Notes: generated from the letters alone by a model not told the origin. A stretch of DNA of 35,858 nucleotides from Methylotenera sp. (GCA_030682715.1 JAUXNQ010000003.1:1-35858), one strand, 5' to 3'; shown: positions 26,666 through 35,585, counted from the first letter of the stretch. Translations and numbers: made by a program.

Positions 26666-26699
26666 AATGCACCATTGTGGAATTCCATAATGGTGCATT
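26666..26699. promoter_or_regulatory. 34-bp near-perfect palindrome: tandem NtrC sites or terminator
   Basis: AATGCACCATTGTGGA continues into TTCCATAATGGTGCATT; all positions pair except one G-T. There is no T tract after it, which weakens a terminator reading. It can be read as two overlapping NtrC-like sites, TGCACC-N5-GGAATT (26668-26684) and AATTCC-N5-GGTGCA (26681-26697), lying about 100-135 bp upstream of a sigma-54 promoter. An mRNA-stabilising hairpin at the end of the nrt transcript is also possible. Confidence 0.65.
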
Positions 26700-26798
26700 A
26701 GCACTATAAAAGCGCTGTCTTGATGGTAGCTGTTATTTGGCATTGAAAATAAGTACTTGTTTTAAATATAAAAAAAATATTTTAAAAAATCATAAAAT

Positions 26799-26816
26799 TT
26801 GGCATAAATAGTGCAT
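26799..26816 (+). promoter_or_regulatory. Sigma-54 promoter of nirB
   Basis: TTGGCAT-AAATA-GTGCAT has GG (26801-26802) and GC (26813-26814) exactly 10 bases apart and a TGGCA -24 element. The -12 element is GTGCA instead of TTGCA. It predicts a start near 26825, about 35 bp before the nirB ATG, and a second NtrC-controlled transcription unit. Confidence 0.72.
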
Positions 26817-26859
26817 GTTTATGAACATGTTGCAATTTAAATAAATCGATGGTGAGAAA

Positions 26860-29289
26860 ATGCAAAAGATGAAATTAGTAGTAATTGGTAACGGTATGGC
26901 CGGGATGCGTACAGTAGAAGAGTTGCTGAAAATAGCGCCTGATATTTATGATATTACGGTGTTTGGTGATGAGCCTTACCCTAATTACAACCGCATTATG
27001 TTGTCTCCTGTGCTCGCAAATGAGCAAACCATTGATGACATTATTTTAAATACCAGAGAGTGGTATGCCGAGAATAATATCACCCTGTACACAAGTGCAA
27101 GAGTGAATAAGATTGACCGTAAAAACCGTGTGGTCTACACGGAAGACGGCGTAAGTGCTGAATACGACAGGCTCTTGATTGCGACAGGCTCTAAACCATT
27201 TATGCCGCCAGTCCCAGGCAATGAGTTTGAGGGCGTGTTAGGCTACCGTGATATTAAAGATACCAACGACATGATTGAGGCTGCAAAAGTCTATCAACAT
27301 GCGGTGGTGATCGGTGGTGGTCTGTTAGGGCTAGAAGCAGCTAACGGCTTAAAAATCCAAGGCATGGATGTAACAGTTATCCATAAAAATGAGTGGTTAT
27401 TAGAGCGTCAGTTAGATAAAGCTGCAGGTGGCATGCTGCAAAAAAATCTAGAGGCTAAAGGCCTTAATTTCTTATTGAATAAAAATACAGAGCAGTTGGT
27501 TGGCGATGACAAAGGCCGCGTGAAGTCAGTGAGATTCAGCGATGGTCAGGAAATCCCAGCAGACTTAGTCGTGTGGGCAGTTGGGATTCGTCCAAATTAT
27601 GCATTAGCTGAGTCAGCAGGTATTTATTGCAATAAAGGTATCGTGGTAAACGACACCATGCAAACTTATGACCCACGCGTGTATTCAGTGGGGGAGTGCG
27701 TAGCGCACCGCGGTATTTCTTACGGGTTAGTAGCGCCATTATTTGAAATGGCTAAAGTTTGTGCAACGCACTTAGCTAACTTTGGCATAGGCCAATATAA
27801 AGGATCAGTAACATCCACTAAACTTAAAGTAACAGGTATTGATTTATTCAGTGCTGGTGACTTTATGGGCGGTGATGATACAGAAGAAATTGTTTTGCAC
27901 GATGCAGTTGGTGGGATTTACAAAAAGCTCATCATCAAAAATGACAAAATCGTTGGTAGCGTGCTTTATGGGGATACCACGGATGGTTCGTGGTATTTTC
28001 AGATGTTAAGAGATGGTAAGGCGATTCACGAGATACGTGATCACCTGATGTTCGGCCAAGACTCACTAGGTAATAGCGGTCATCAAGGCCAAGACAAAGC
28101 GGCCGCCATGACCAATGAAATGGAAGTGTGCGGTTGTAATGGCGTATGTAAAGGCACGATTGTTAAAGCCATTCAAGATAAAGGTTTATTCACGATTGAT
28201 GATGTGAAGAAACAAACTAAAGCTGGTTCTAGCTGTGGTTCTTGCGTAGGCTTGGTGGAGCAGATTCTCGCTTCTACTTTAGGTGGCGGCTACGCGCCTC
28301 CATCAACCAGTAAAGCGGTATGTGGATGTACCACGAAGAGCCATGAAGAGGTGCGTGCAGAAATCCGTACCCATAAATACCTGAACATTCCAGATGCAAT
28401 GCAAGGTATGGCTTGGTCTACACCAAACGGTTGTGCAACTTGCAGACCAGCCCTTAACTACTATTTACTTTCAACTTGGCCACACGAAGCAAAAGATGAT
28501 CCGCAATCACGTTTCATTAATGAACGTGTGCATGCAAACATCCAAAAAGATGGTACATACTCTGTGATTCCACGTATGTACGGTGGTGTGACTACGCCAG
28601 ATCAGCTTAGAAAAATTGCAGACGTTGCAGATAAATATGCAGTGCCAATGGTAAAAGTGACAGGCGGTCAACGTATTGACTTACTGGGTGTGAAAAAAGA
28701 TGACTTGGTCGATATGTGGAAAGACCTAGACATGCCATCAGGCTACGCTTACGGTAAGAGCATCCGTACGGTTAAAACTTGCGTTGGTTCAGAGTTCTGC
28801 CGTTTTGGTACACAAAACTCTACCCAATTAGGCATTGATATCGAAAAAGCATTTGACCACATGTGGGCACCACATAAAGTGAAGTTTGCGGTTTCTGGAT
28901 GTCCACGTAACTGTGCTGAATCAGGCGTTAAAGATGTGGGTATTATTGGTGTGGATTCAGGCTGGGAAATTTATGTAGGCGGCAACGGTGGTATTAAAAC
29001 TGAAGCAGCACAGTTCCTATGCAAAGTAAAAACCTCAGATGAAGTCATGGAGTACTCAGGTGCATTTATCCAGATTTATCGTGAAGAAGCGCGTTACTTA
29101 GATCGTACGGTACATTGGATTGAACGTGTTGGTTTAGAGTATGTAAAACAACGCATTCTTGAAGATGCTGATGGCCGTAAAGCAGCGTACGAACGCTTGA
29201 TTTACGCACTACAAGGCGCATCAGACCCTTGGGCTGAACGCGTGAAAAATCGTGAGCAACATAAAGAGTACGAAACTATTACTGTTTAA
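26860..29289 (+). CDS. nirB: Assimilatory nitrite reductase large subunit NirB
   Basis: An 809-aa cytoplasmic siroheme enzyme reducing nitrite to ammonium with NAD(P)H. Order: FAD-binding domain (GNGMAGMRTVEE at the N-terminus), NAD-binding fold (VVIGGGLLGLEAANGL, about 148-163), a BFD-like [2Fe-2S] region with CGCNGVCKG (about 425) and SSCGSCVGL, a second Cys-rich segment (VCGCTTKS near 487, GCATCRPALNYY), and the siroheme/[4Fe-4S] domain with the four Cys in TCVGSEFC (about 640) and SGCPRNC (about 680). Length and order fit family members such as E. coli NirB (about 847 aa). GGTGAG lies before the ATG. It has its own sigma-54 promoter and partners NirD, which is separated from it by two other genes. 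Confidence 0.95.
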   Translation: MQKMKLVVIGNGMAGMRTVEELLKIAPDIYDITVFGDEPYPNYNRIMLSPVLANEQTIDDIILNTREWYAENNITLYTSARVNKIDRKNRVVYTEDGVSAEYDRLLIATGSKPFMPPVPGNEFEGVLGYRDIKDTNDMIEAAKVYQHAVVIGGGLLGLEAANGLKIQGMDVTVIHKNEWLLERQLDKAAGGMLQKNLEAKGLNFLLNKNTEQLVGDDKGRVKSVRFSDGQEIPADLVVWAVGIRPNYALAESAGIYCNKGIVVNDTMQTYDPRVYSVGECVAHRGISYGLVAPLFEMAKVCATHLANFGIGQYKGSVTSTKLKVTGIDLFSAGDFMGGDDTEEIVLHDAVGGIYKKLIIKNDKIVGSVLYGDTTDGSWYFQMLRDGKAIHEIRDHLMFGQDSLGNSGHQGQDKAAAMTNEMEVCGCNGVCKGTIVKAIQDKGLFTIDDVKKQTKAGSSCGSCVGLVEQILASTLGGGYAPPSTSKAVCGCTTKSHEEVRAEIRTHKYLNIPDAMQGMAWSTPNGCATCRPALNYYLLSTWPHEAKDDPQSRFINERVHANIQKDGTYSVIPRMYGGVTTPDQLRKIADVADKYAVPMVKVTGGQRIDLLGVKKDDLVDMWKDLDMPSGYAYGKSIRTVKTCVGSEFCRFGTQNSTQLGIDIEKAFDHMWAPHKVKFAVSGCPRNCAESGVKDVGIIGVDSGWEIYVGGNGGIKTEAAQFLCKVKTSDEVMEYSGAFIQIYREEARYLDRTVHWIERVGLEYVKQRILEDADGRKAAYERLIYALQGASDPWAERVKNREQHKEYETITV

Positions 29290-29336
29290 TACATTGTTTT
29301 AATGCGTTGATTTAATACATTGATTTAATACATTGT
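29285..29336 (+). repeat. Four tandem 13-bp units between nirB and the MFS gene
   Basis: TTTAATACATTGT, TTTAATGCGTTGA, TTTAATACATTGA and TTTAATACATTGT follow head to tail with no gap (52 bp). The first unit contains the nirB stop codon. This is a simple tandem repeat, probably prone to slippage, filling most of the 68-bp gap to the next gene. Confidence 0.9.
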
Positions 29337-29357
29337 TAAAGATTAGGAAATAACATA

Positions 29358-30563
29358 ATGAAATCTAGTTTTTGGAAATCAGGTCATACACCGACCTTAC
29401 TGTCATCTTTTTTATATTTCGATTTAAGCTTTATGGTGTGGGTATTACTCGGCCCATTGGCCGTACAAATTGCGACTGACTTGCAACTCACTCCAGCTGA
29501 AAAAGGCTTAATGGTGGCAACCCCTGTGTTGGCTGGTGCGCTATTGCGTATCGTGATGGGGGTTTTAGTTGATCAAATTAAACCGAAAATGGCAGGTTTG
29601 ATCGGTCAAGTGATTGTTCTTGCAAGCTTATTAGCGGCATGGCTACATGGCTTACAAACCTTCCAACATACTTTAATGTTAGGTTTGGGTTTAGGCTTTG
29701 CTGGGGCAGCATTTGCTGTTGCATTACCTTTAGCAAGTCGTTGGTATCCACCAGAGCATCAAGGTACAGCATTAGGTATTGCTGGCGCAGGTAACTCTGG
29801 TACCGTTTTTGCAGCATTGTTTGCACCTGGCTTAGCCGTAGCATATGGTTGGAATAATGTATTTGGATTAGCATTGATTCCACTAAGTATCGCGATGTTT
29901 ATTTACATCATTTTTGCAAAAGATGCGCCTGATGCACCCGCTGCAAAATCGCTAAGTCAATACATGCAGATTCTTAAGGATAAAGACGCTTGGTGGTTCA
30001 TGTTTTTCTACAGCGTTACCTTTGGTGGTTTTGTTGGTCTTGCTTCATCTCTCACTATTTATTTCAATGACTTATATGCATTAGGTCCTGTAGTCGCTGG
30101 CTACTGTACCGCAGCATGTGTGTTTGCAGGTTCGCTTGTACGTCCTTTAGGCGGTTGGTTAGCTGACCGTGTTGGTGGTATACGTACTTTGCTTACTATG
30201 TATATATTAGCTTCAATATTGTTATTGGTGATGAGCTTTGGTCAACCAACATACCAATTGGCGTTATGGGTGATTGTGCCAACAATGGCGATTTTAGGCA
30301 TGGGTAATGGTGCAGTATTCCAGTTAGTACCACAACGTTTCCGTAAAGAAATTGGTGTGATGACTGGTTTAGTGGGTATGGCGGGTGGTGTTGGTGGTTT
30401 TTACTTGGCATCAAGCTTAGGTATCATTAAACAAGCCACGGGTAGCTATCAAGTTGGGATACTGATTTTTGCTGGGCTAGCTGCTTTAGCAGTGCTTGGT
30501 TTGGTCGGTGTTAAAACACGCTGGCGCACTACTTGGGGCGCAGCAACGACTGCCAAAATATAA
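29358..30563 (+). CDS. narK: MFS nitrate/nitrite transporter (NarK/NrtP family)
   Basis: A 401-aa polytopic membrane protein with about 12 helices. The two nitrate-signature stretches of the family are visible: GAGNSGTVFAALFAPG (about 142-157) and GMAGGVGGFYLAS (about 341-353). Conserved arginines for anion binding occur in helix 2 (LLRIVMG) and helix 8 (LVRPLGG). It probably imports nitrate and/or exports nitrite across the inner membrane. In some species such a carrier in this operon is called nasA; I avoid that name here because the reductase below carries it. With nrtABC this gives the locus two independent uptake routes. Confidence 0.91.
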   Translation: MKSSFWKSGHTPTLLSSFLYFDLSFMVWVLLGPLAVQIATDLQLTPAEKGLMVATPVLAGALLRIVMGVLVDQIKPKMAGLIGQVIVLASLLAAWLHGLQTFQHTLMLGLGLGFAGAAFAVALPLASRWYPPEHQGTALGIAGAGNSGTVFAALFAPGLAVAYGWNNVFGLALIPLSIAMFIYIIFAKDAPDAPAAKSLSQYMQILKDKDAWWFMFFYSVTFGGFVGLASSLTIYFNDLYALGPVVAGYCTAACVFAGSLVRPLGGWLADRVGGIRTLLTMYILASILLLVMSFGQPTYQLALWVIVPTMAILGMGNGAVFQLVPQRFRKEIGVMTGLVGMAGGVGGFYLASSLGIIKQATGSYQVGILIFAGLAALAVLGLVGVKTRWRTTWGAATTAKI

Positions 30564-30612
30564 AACCAAGTATAGAATAAAACTGGGTATAAAAATATAA
30601 AACTAGGTATAA
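30560..30612 (+). repeat. Three imperfect 16-bp direct repeats before the phosphatase-kinase gene
   Basis: ATAAAACCAAGTATAG (30560), ATAAAACTGGGTATAA (30577) and ATAAAACTAGGTATAA (30597) fit ATAAAACYRRGTATAR and are spaced 17 and 20 bp. A related single copy, ATTAAACTAGATATAA, lies at about 32317 just before nirD. They occupy intergenic gaps of the operon. Confidence 0.7.
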
Positions 30613-30621
30613 GAGTCAGTC

Positions 30622-32316
30622 ATGTCACTTCAATTTACTGTAGGCCAATCAAGCCTCACTGGGCCACGTACGCGTAATGAAGATTATGTTGGTGTAGTGA
30701 CGCCATCTGGTGAGCAATTAAGTGTTAAAGGTGCACTGTTTGCAATTGCCGATGGTGTAAGTGGCAATGCTGGCGGTGGTGAAGCTTCTGAGATGACGGT
30801 GCGAACCGTCACAACAGATTACTACGCCACGCCAGACACTTGGGAACCGCTTACTTCTTTAGATAAAGTGCTGACAGCTGCAAATCGGTGGCTGATTGCG
30901 CAAGCCAATGCTAATAGCGACATGGTTGGTATGGCAACAACGCTGTCATTAATCGTGTTACGGGGGCAGCGTTATTATGCAGCTCATGTTGGCGATACAC
31001 GTATCTATCTACTGCGAAATGGCGTACTCAAGCAACTGACGACTGACCATGTTTGGGATAGACCAGATATGCGTCATGTTTTAAAGCGTGCAGTGGGTTT
31101 AGATCGGCATCTGGAAGTAGACTTCTCTGAAGGTGCATTGCAAGAAGGTGACGTGTTTGCTTTAATGAGCGACGGCGTGTGGGATAGCGTGGGTGAGCAA
31201 GGTATCCATAAGCTGTTGGGCTTATACAATAACCCACAAATGATTTGTGATCACCTCACTAAAACGGCGATTGAAAAAGGCAGTCAGGATAACTCTACTG
31301 CGGTTGTGTTAAGAGTCACAGCCTTAGGTGAAGATACGCTATTAGAGCTTTTAGCGGGTGGTAAGCACCTTGCCGTACCAGATAAGTTAAGTGTGGGTGA
31401 GCATATTGATGACTTTGAAGTACTTGAGTTGATGTATGAGTCGCGTGCCAGTTTGCTGTATAAAGTGCGGCATACTACAACCAAACAATTGTTTGTATTA
31501 AAAACCTTACAACCAGCGTTAGCAACAGACACTGAGAGCTGTCATGGTTTGTTGAATGAGGAGTGGTTAGCAAAACGTGTGGTTTCTCAGTATGTGCCGC
31601 AGGTGTTTCCAGTTTCAGTAGAGAAGCGAAGCAAGCTTTACTATGTCATGAGCTGGCACGAGGGTGCAACGTTGGAGCAACGTTTGGATAGTGGGCACCA
31701 CTTTACGGTAGCGGGTATCCTTAAAGTTGGCATCGATATGATGCGTGGTATTGGCGCCTTACATCGTCTCAATATTGTGCATAGAGATATTAAACCTGCT
31801 AATGTGCATCAAGGCAGTGATCAGCGACTGCGTATCTTAGATTTAGGCGTTGCATTGAGTATGCAAACGAATAAATCAGACGTAGTGCAAAATCCTGGTA
31901 CCCCCAGTTATATGGCGCCAGAATTATTTGATGGTGAAATGGCAACCCCCCAAAGTGATATTTATGCAGCTGGCGTTACACTGTATCATCTGCTGACACG
32001 TAAATACCCCCATGGTGAAATAGAACCTTTTCAAAATCCAAAATTTGGTAGCCCTACGGCACCGACAAGATACCGTCCAGATATTCCGTATTGGTTAGAA
32101 AACATTGTATTAAAAGCAGTTGCCACAGACCCTAAAGTGCGGTTTGAAACAGCAGAGGAAATGCTGATTGCACTTGAGCATGGTGAGTTAAAGCCAATTT
32201 TACCTCCAGCACGTACACCATTGATTGCACGTGCTAGGTTGGTTAAGTGGCAATGGATAGCGATTTTTTCGTTAATCTTAAATTTTTTATTGATTTATTT
32301 ATTAGCAGTTTCGTGA
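30622..32316 (+). CDS. Fused PP2C phosphatase-Ser/Thr protein kinase with C-terminal membrane anchor
   Basis: A 564-aa protein. Residues about 1-235 are a PP2C phosphatase with its metal residues: RNEDY (18-22), ADGVSG (Asp44), HVGDTRIY (Asp125), MSDGVWD (Asp184) and QDNST (Asp223). Residues about 262-520 are a Hanks-type kinase: Lys294 in FVLKTL, catalytic HRDIKPANV (Asp389), DLG in place of DFG (Asp407), and GTPSYMAPE. The Gly-rich loop is degenerate (MYESRASLLYKV). A single hydrophobic helix (about 543-562) anchors it with both domains cytoplasmic. The same gene fusion occurs in nitrate-assimilation operons of other proteobacteria (for example near PA1781-PA1783 in Pseudomonas, from memory), but its substrate is not known to me. 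A candidate is the transporter or reductase encoded beside it. Confidence 0.9.
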   Translation: MSLQFTVGQSSLTGPRTRNEDYVGVVTPSGEQLSVKGALFAIADGVSGNAGGGEASEMTVRTVTTDYYATPDTWEPLTSLDKVLTAANRWLIAQANANSDMVGMATTLSLIVLRGQRYYAAHVGDTRIYLLRNGVLKQLTTDHVWDRPDMRHVLKRAVGLDRHLEVDFSEGALQEGDVFALMSDGVWDSVGEQGIHKLLGLYNNPQMICDHLTKTAIEKGSQDNSTAVVLRVTALGEDTLLELLAGGKHLAVPDKLSVGEHIDDFEVLELMYESRASLLYKVRHTTTKQLFVLKTLQPALATDTESCHGLLNEEWLAKRVVSQYVPQVFPVSVEKRSKLYYVMSWHEGATLEQRLDSGHHFTVAGILKVGIDMMRGIGALHRLNIVHRDIKPANVHQGSDQRLRILDLGVALSMQTNKSDVVQNPGTPSYMAPELFDGEMATPQSDIYAAGVTLYHLLTRKYPHGEIEPFQNPKFGSPTAPTRYRPDIPYWLENIVLKAVATDPKVRFETAEEMLIALEHGELKPILPPARTPLIARARLVKWQWIAIFSLILNFLLIYLLAVS

Positions 32317-32344
32317 TTAAACTAGATATAAAGGTAGGACTAAA

Positions 32345-32659
32345 ATGAGTAATTGGGTAAGAGTTGCACCTCTTGAAGAAATCCCTAAGTTAGGTGCACG
32401 CGTTGTGCGCAGTAAAGACATTGATATTGGTGTGTTTCGTTTAGAAGATGACCGTATTTACGCTGTGAATAATAGTTGCCCACACAAAGGTGGCCCACTA
32501 TCAGAAGGCATTGTGTACGGTGACAAAATTGCTTGCCCATTACATAGCTGGAAAATCAGTTTAGTTGATGGTAAAGCTGATGAGCCAGACGAAGGCGAGA
32601 CAGCATGCTTCAACACCAAGATTGAAGATGGCATAGTTTATTTAGAATTAAAAGAGTAA
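32345..32659 (+). CDS. nirD: Nitrite reductase small subunit NirD (Rieske type)
   Basis: A 104-aa Rieske-fold protein. The [2Fe-2S] ligands are all present: CPH and, 16 residues later, CPLH (SCPHKGGPL...KIACPLHSW). Some enteric NirD proteins lack these cysteines, so here the subunit can bind a cluster. It forms the assimilatory nitrite reductase with NirB, though the two genes are separated by the MFS and kinase genes. AGGTAGGA precedes the ATG. It ends 5 bp before the reductase start, suggesting coupled translation. Confidence 0.93.
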   Translation: MSNWVRVAPLEEIPKLGARVVRSKDIDIGVFRLEDDRIYAVNNSCPHKGGPLSEGIVYGDKIACPLHSWKISLVDGKADEPDEGETACFNTKIEDGIVYLELKE

Positions 32660-32664
32660 TTGAT

Positions 32665-35382
32665 TTGATTAAGCAAACTAAAAGTACTTGTTGTTATTGC
32701 GGCGTTGGCTGCGGGGTGATTATTCACTCTGAAAATGACAAAATTATCGATGTTAAAGGTGATCCACAACATCCAGCAAACTTTGGACGTTTGTGTACTA
32801 AGGGTTCAACGCTGCATCTTTCAGCCAAGCTGGATAATCGCTTGCTTTACCCTGAATTACGTCAGAGTCGTGATTTACCACGAACCAGAGCGACATGGGA
32901 CGAGTCACTCGACTTAGTGGTTGAGAAGTTTGCTACATTAATAGAAACACATGGTCCTGATAGTGTTGCTTTTTATATTTCAGGTCAATTACTGACTGAA
33001 GATTATTATGTCTTTAATAAACTAGCCAAGGGTCTGATTGGTACCAATAATGTTGATACTAATTCAAGACTTTGCATGAGCTCAGCCGTCGCGGGCTATA
33101 AATTAACGCTAGGTGCCGATGCGCCGCCCGCTTGTTATGAAGATATTGACCATACAGATTGCTTATTTATTGCAGGATCTAATACAGCTTTTGCACATCC
33201 AATCCTTTATCGTCGCATCGAAGATGCCAAAGAAAAAAATCCTAATTTAAAAATAGTGGTGGTTGATCCACGCCAGACTGACACAGCCAAAGCCGCAGAT
33301 TTGCACTTAGCTATATTGCCAGGCACGGATGTTGCATTATTCAATGGCATGTTGCATGTCATGCTATGGGAAGGCATGTTAAATCATGCCTATATCGATG
33401 CCCATACCAATGGCTTTGCTGAGCTAAAAGAAACAGTACGTGAATACACACCTAAAATGGTAGCTGATATTTGCGGTATTAAAGAAGCGGATATTATCAC
33501 TGCGGCTAAATGGTTTGGTAAAGGTCCAACGCTTTCAATGTACTGCCAAGGCTTGAATCAATCGATTCATGGTAGCGATAAAAATGCAGCGTTAATTAAC
33601 CTGCATTTAGCCACAGGTCAAATTGGCAAGCCTGGCGCAGGCCCGTTTTCACTGACTGGTCAGCCTAATGCGATGGGCGGGCGTGAGGTGGGCGGTATGG
33701 CTAATTTGTTATCGGGTCACCGTGATTTAGCCAATCCAGAGCATCGAACTGAAGTCGCAAATTTGTGGGGCATTGGAAGCGTACCAGATGTGCCGGGTAA
33801 ATCTGCCGTCGATATGTTTAAAGCAGTTAAAGATGGCAGTATTAAAGCAATCTGGATTGCCTGTACCAACCCTGCGCAGTCTATGCCTGATCTCAATGAG
33901 GTATTAGAGGCCTTAGATAATGCTGAGCTAGTGGTGGTGCAAGATGCCTTTGATCATACTGAAACTTGCCAATATGCTGATGTATTACTACCAGCCAGCA
34001 CATGGGGGGAAAAAGAAGGGACGGTGACCAACTCAGAGCGCCGTATTACACGCGTAAACCCTGCAGTAACACCACCTGCCGAAGCCCGCCATGATTGGGC
34101 AATTGTTGTAGATTTTGCACAACGTTTAGAGCAAAGGCTTGCAAAAAACACTGCGTTGTTCCCATATACGACGACTGAGCAAATTTTCGATGAGCATCGT
34201 GAAACCACACGCGGACGAGATTTAGATATTACTGGCTTGAGCTACAAACTGCTCAATGAGCAAGGTCCTCAGCAATGGCCGTTTAAGGCGGGTGACGTGA
34301 CAGGTAAGGCGCGCTTGTATGCAGATGGCGTGTTCATGAAGCCTGATGGAAAAGCACAGTTTCTGAATGCTACTTATAAAGGCACTGCTGATAAAACAGA
34401 CGCGCGCTACCCCTTGCACCTGCTCACGGGCCGTCTTCGCGATCAGTGGCATGGCATGAGCCGTACAGGTAACGTTGCACAGTTATTTAACCATGCAGAA
34501 GAGCCTGTGATTCATATGAGTACTGACGATATGATGCGCCGCTCCATTCAAAATGGGGATATCGTCAAGGTCAGTAATAAGCGAGGCAGTCTAGTACTAC
34601 CTGTACAAATGTCCGATGAGGTAAAACCATCTCAGACCTTTATCCCAATGCACTGGGGTAGCCAGTTTATGCATGGTTTAGGCGTTAATGCATTAATGCC
34701 TTCGGCTTATGACAAAGTTTCTAAGCAGCCAGAACTTAAGCACACCGCGATTAAGCTAGAGAAGTTAGAACTACCTTGGCGCATGACTGTGATGCGCACC
34801 ATACACAACTTGGATGTGTTGCAGAAGTTAAAAGGGTACTTATCTCACTTTGAGTATGCTAGTTGCGGACTATTCGGTCGTGAGACAGAAACACATTGCG
34901 GCATGCTTATCCTAAGAGCCACACACACAGAAGCGCCTGATGATCAAGTGATCCAAGGCATAGATACTTTGCTCGGCATGACAGGGGATGCACCTTTGCT
35001 CAATTATCTCGATGCTAAGCGTGGCATTAGTAAACGTATTCTGGTTGAAACAAACTTGGAAAATAAGGCAGAGGTAACAGGCGTTAGATTGGTAGGAGAG
35101 ACCTTAGCTGCTGCGTGGCTTAAAGATGTCATGGGGACAGGAGAATTTAGCCCTGAGTTACGTCGTTGGGCATTAGCGCCATTGAGTGCACCGCCAGCTG
35201 GTCAGCGTAGTCGCGGTAAGATTGTTTGTAATTGTTTGGATGTCGCTGAAAACGAAATTATCGACAACATTCAATTAGGTGCAGATTTGCTCACATTGCA
35301 GAACAAGCTTAAATGCGGTACGCAGTGCGGGTCTTGTTTACCTGAGTTGAAGCAGTTGGTGCGTATACACGCTAAACACTAG
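32665..35382 (+). CDS. nasA: Assimilatory nitrate reductase catalytic subunit with C-terminal BFD-like [2Fe-2S] domain
   Basis: A 905-aa molybdopterin oxidoreductase reducing nitrate to nitrite in the cytoplasm. The N-terminal [4Fe-4S] motif is C9-x2-C12-x3-C16-x27-C44. The bis-MGD domain includes CMSSAVAGYK, QSIHGSDKNAALINLHLATG and WIACTNPAQSMPD, and the C-terminal dinucleotide-binding domain includes LLTGRLRDQWHGMSRTG. Residues about 850-900 form a BFD-like domain (KIVCNCLDVAENEI...KCGTQCGSC), as in Klebsiella-type NasA. There is no Tat signal. The start is TTG, with AAAGAG nine bases upstream and no nearby ATG; it is probably coupled to nirD. No separate electron-transfer subunit gene follows, so the donor is undefined. 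Confidence 0.94.
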   Translation: MIKQTKSTCCYCGVGCGVIIHSENDKIIDVKGDPQHPANFGRLCTKGSTLHLSAKLDNRLLYPELRQSRDLPRTRATWDESLDLVVEKFATLIETHGPDSVAFYISGQLLTEDYYVFNKLAKGLIGTNNVDTNSRLCMSSAVAGYKLTLGADAPPACYEDIDHTDCLFIAGSNTAFAHPILYRRIEDAKEKNPNLKIVVVDPRQTDTAKAADLHLAILPGTDVALFNGMLHVMLWEGMLNHAYIDAHTNGFAELKETVREYTPKMVADICGIKEADIITAAKWFGKGPTLSMYCQGLNQSIHGSDKNAALINLHLATGQIGKPGAGPFSLTGQPNAMGGREVGGMANLLSGHRDLANPEHRTEVANLWGIGSVPDVPGKSAVDMFKAVKDGSIKAIWIACTNPAQSMPDLNEVLEALDNAELVVVQDAFDHTETCQYADVLLPASTWGEKEGTVTNSERRITRVNPAVTPPAEARHDWAIVVDFAQRLEQRLAKNTALFPYTTTEQIFDEHRETTRGRDLDITGLSYKLLNEQGPQQWPFKAGDVTGKARLYADGVFMKPDGKAQFLNATYKGTADKTDARYPLHLLTGRLRDQWHGMSRTGNVAQLFNHAEEPVIHMSTDDMMRRSIQNGDIVKVSNKRGSLVLPVQMSDEVKPSQTFIPMHWGSQFMHGLGVNALMPSAYDKVSKQPELKHTAIKLEKLELPWRMTVMRTIHNLDVLQKLKGYLSHFEYASCGLFGRETETHCGMLILRATHTEAPDDQVIQGIDTLLGMTGDAPLLNYLDAKRGISKRILVETNLENKAEVTGVRLVGETLAAAWLKDVMGTGEFSPELRRWALAPLSAPPAGQRSRGKIVCNCLDVAENEIIDNIQLGADLLTLQNKLKCGTQCGSCLPELKQLVRIHAKH

Positions 35383-35460
35383 GGCTGAATGTTAAGTCAA
35401 CTCCTGTTGGGTGCTGATTCTTAGACTTGATACTTGGGCTTAATAGTTGCCACTAAAATA

Positions 35461-35498
35461 AAAAAAGCGCGCGATGAGTATTCATGGCGCACTTTTTT
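35461..35498. terminator. Bidirectional intrinsic terminator ending the nitrate locus
   Basis: AAAAAAGCGCGC pairs with GCGCACTTTTTT with one mismatch, and an inner ATGA/TCAT extends the stem. A-rich and T-rich tails on both sides allow use in either direction. It lies 78 bp after the reductase stop and faces the IS end. Confidence 0.85.
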
Positions 35499-35546
35499 GT
35501 ATGATTCTTACTTGGTATCGCAGTAAACATTTAGTCGCCCCTGAAC

Positions 35547-35585
35547 AACTCAGTTCAAACAATTTCCAATTGATTGAACTGAGTT
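35547..35585 (-). terminator. 12-bp stem-loop at the end of the transposase gene
   Basis: AACTCAGTTCAA (35547-35558) and TTGAACTGAGTT (35574-35585) are perfectly complementary around a 15-base loop that includes the transposase stop region. It could stop transcription or block read-in translation, as in other IS ends. Confidence 0.55.

Noticed and set aside
29285-30612. CRISPR-like repeats
   Set aside because: The units are tandem or loosely spaced without unique spacers of constant length and without cas genes.
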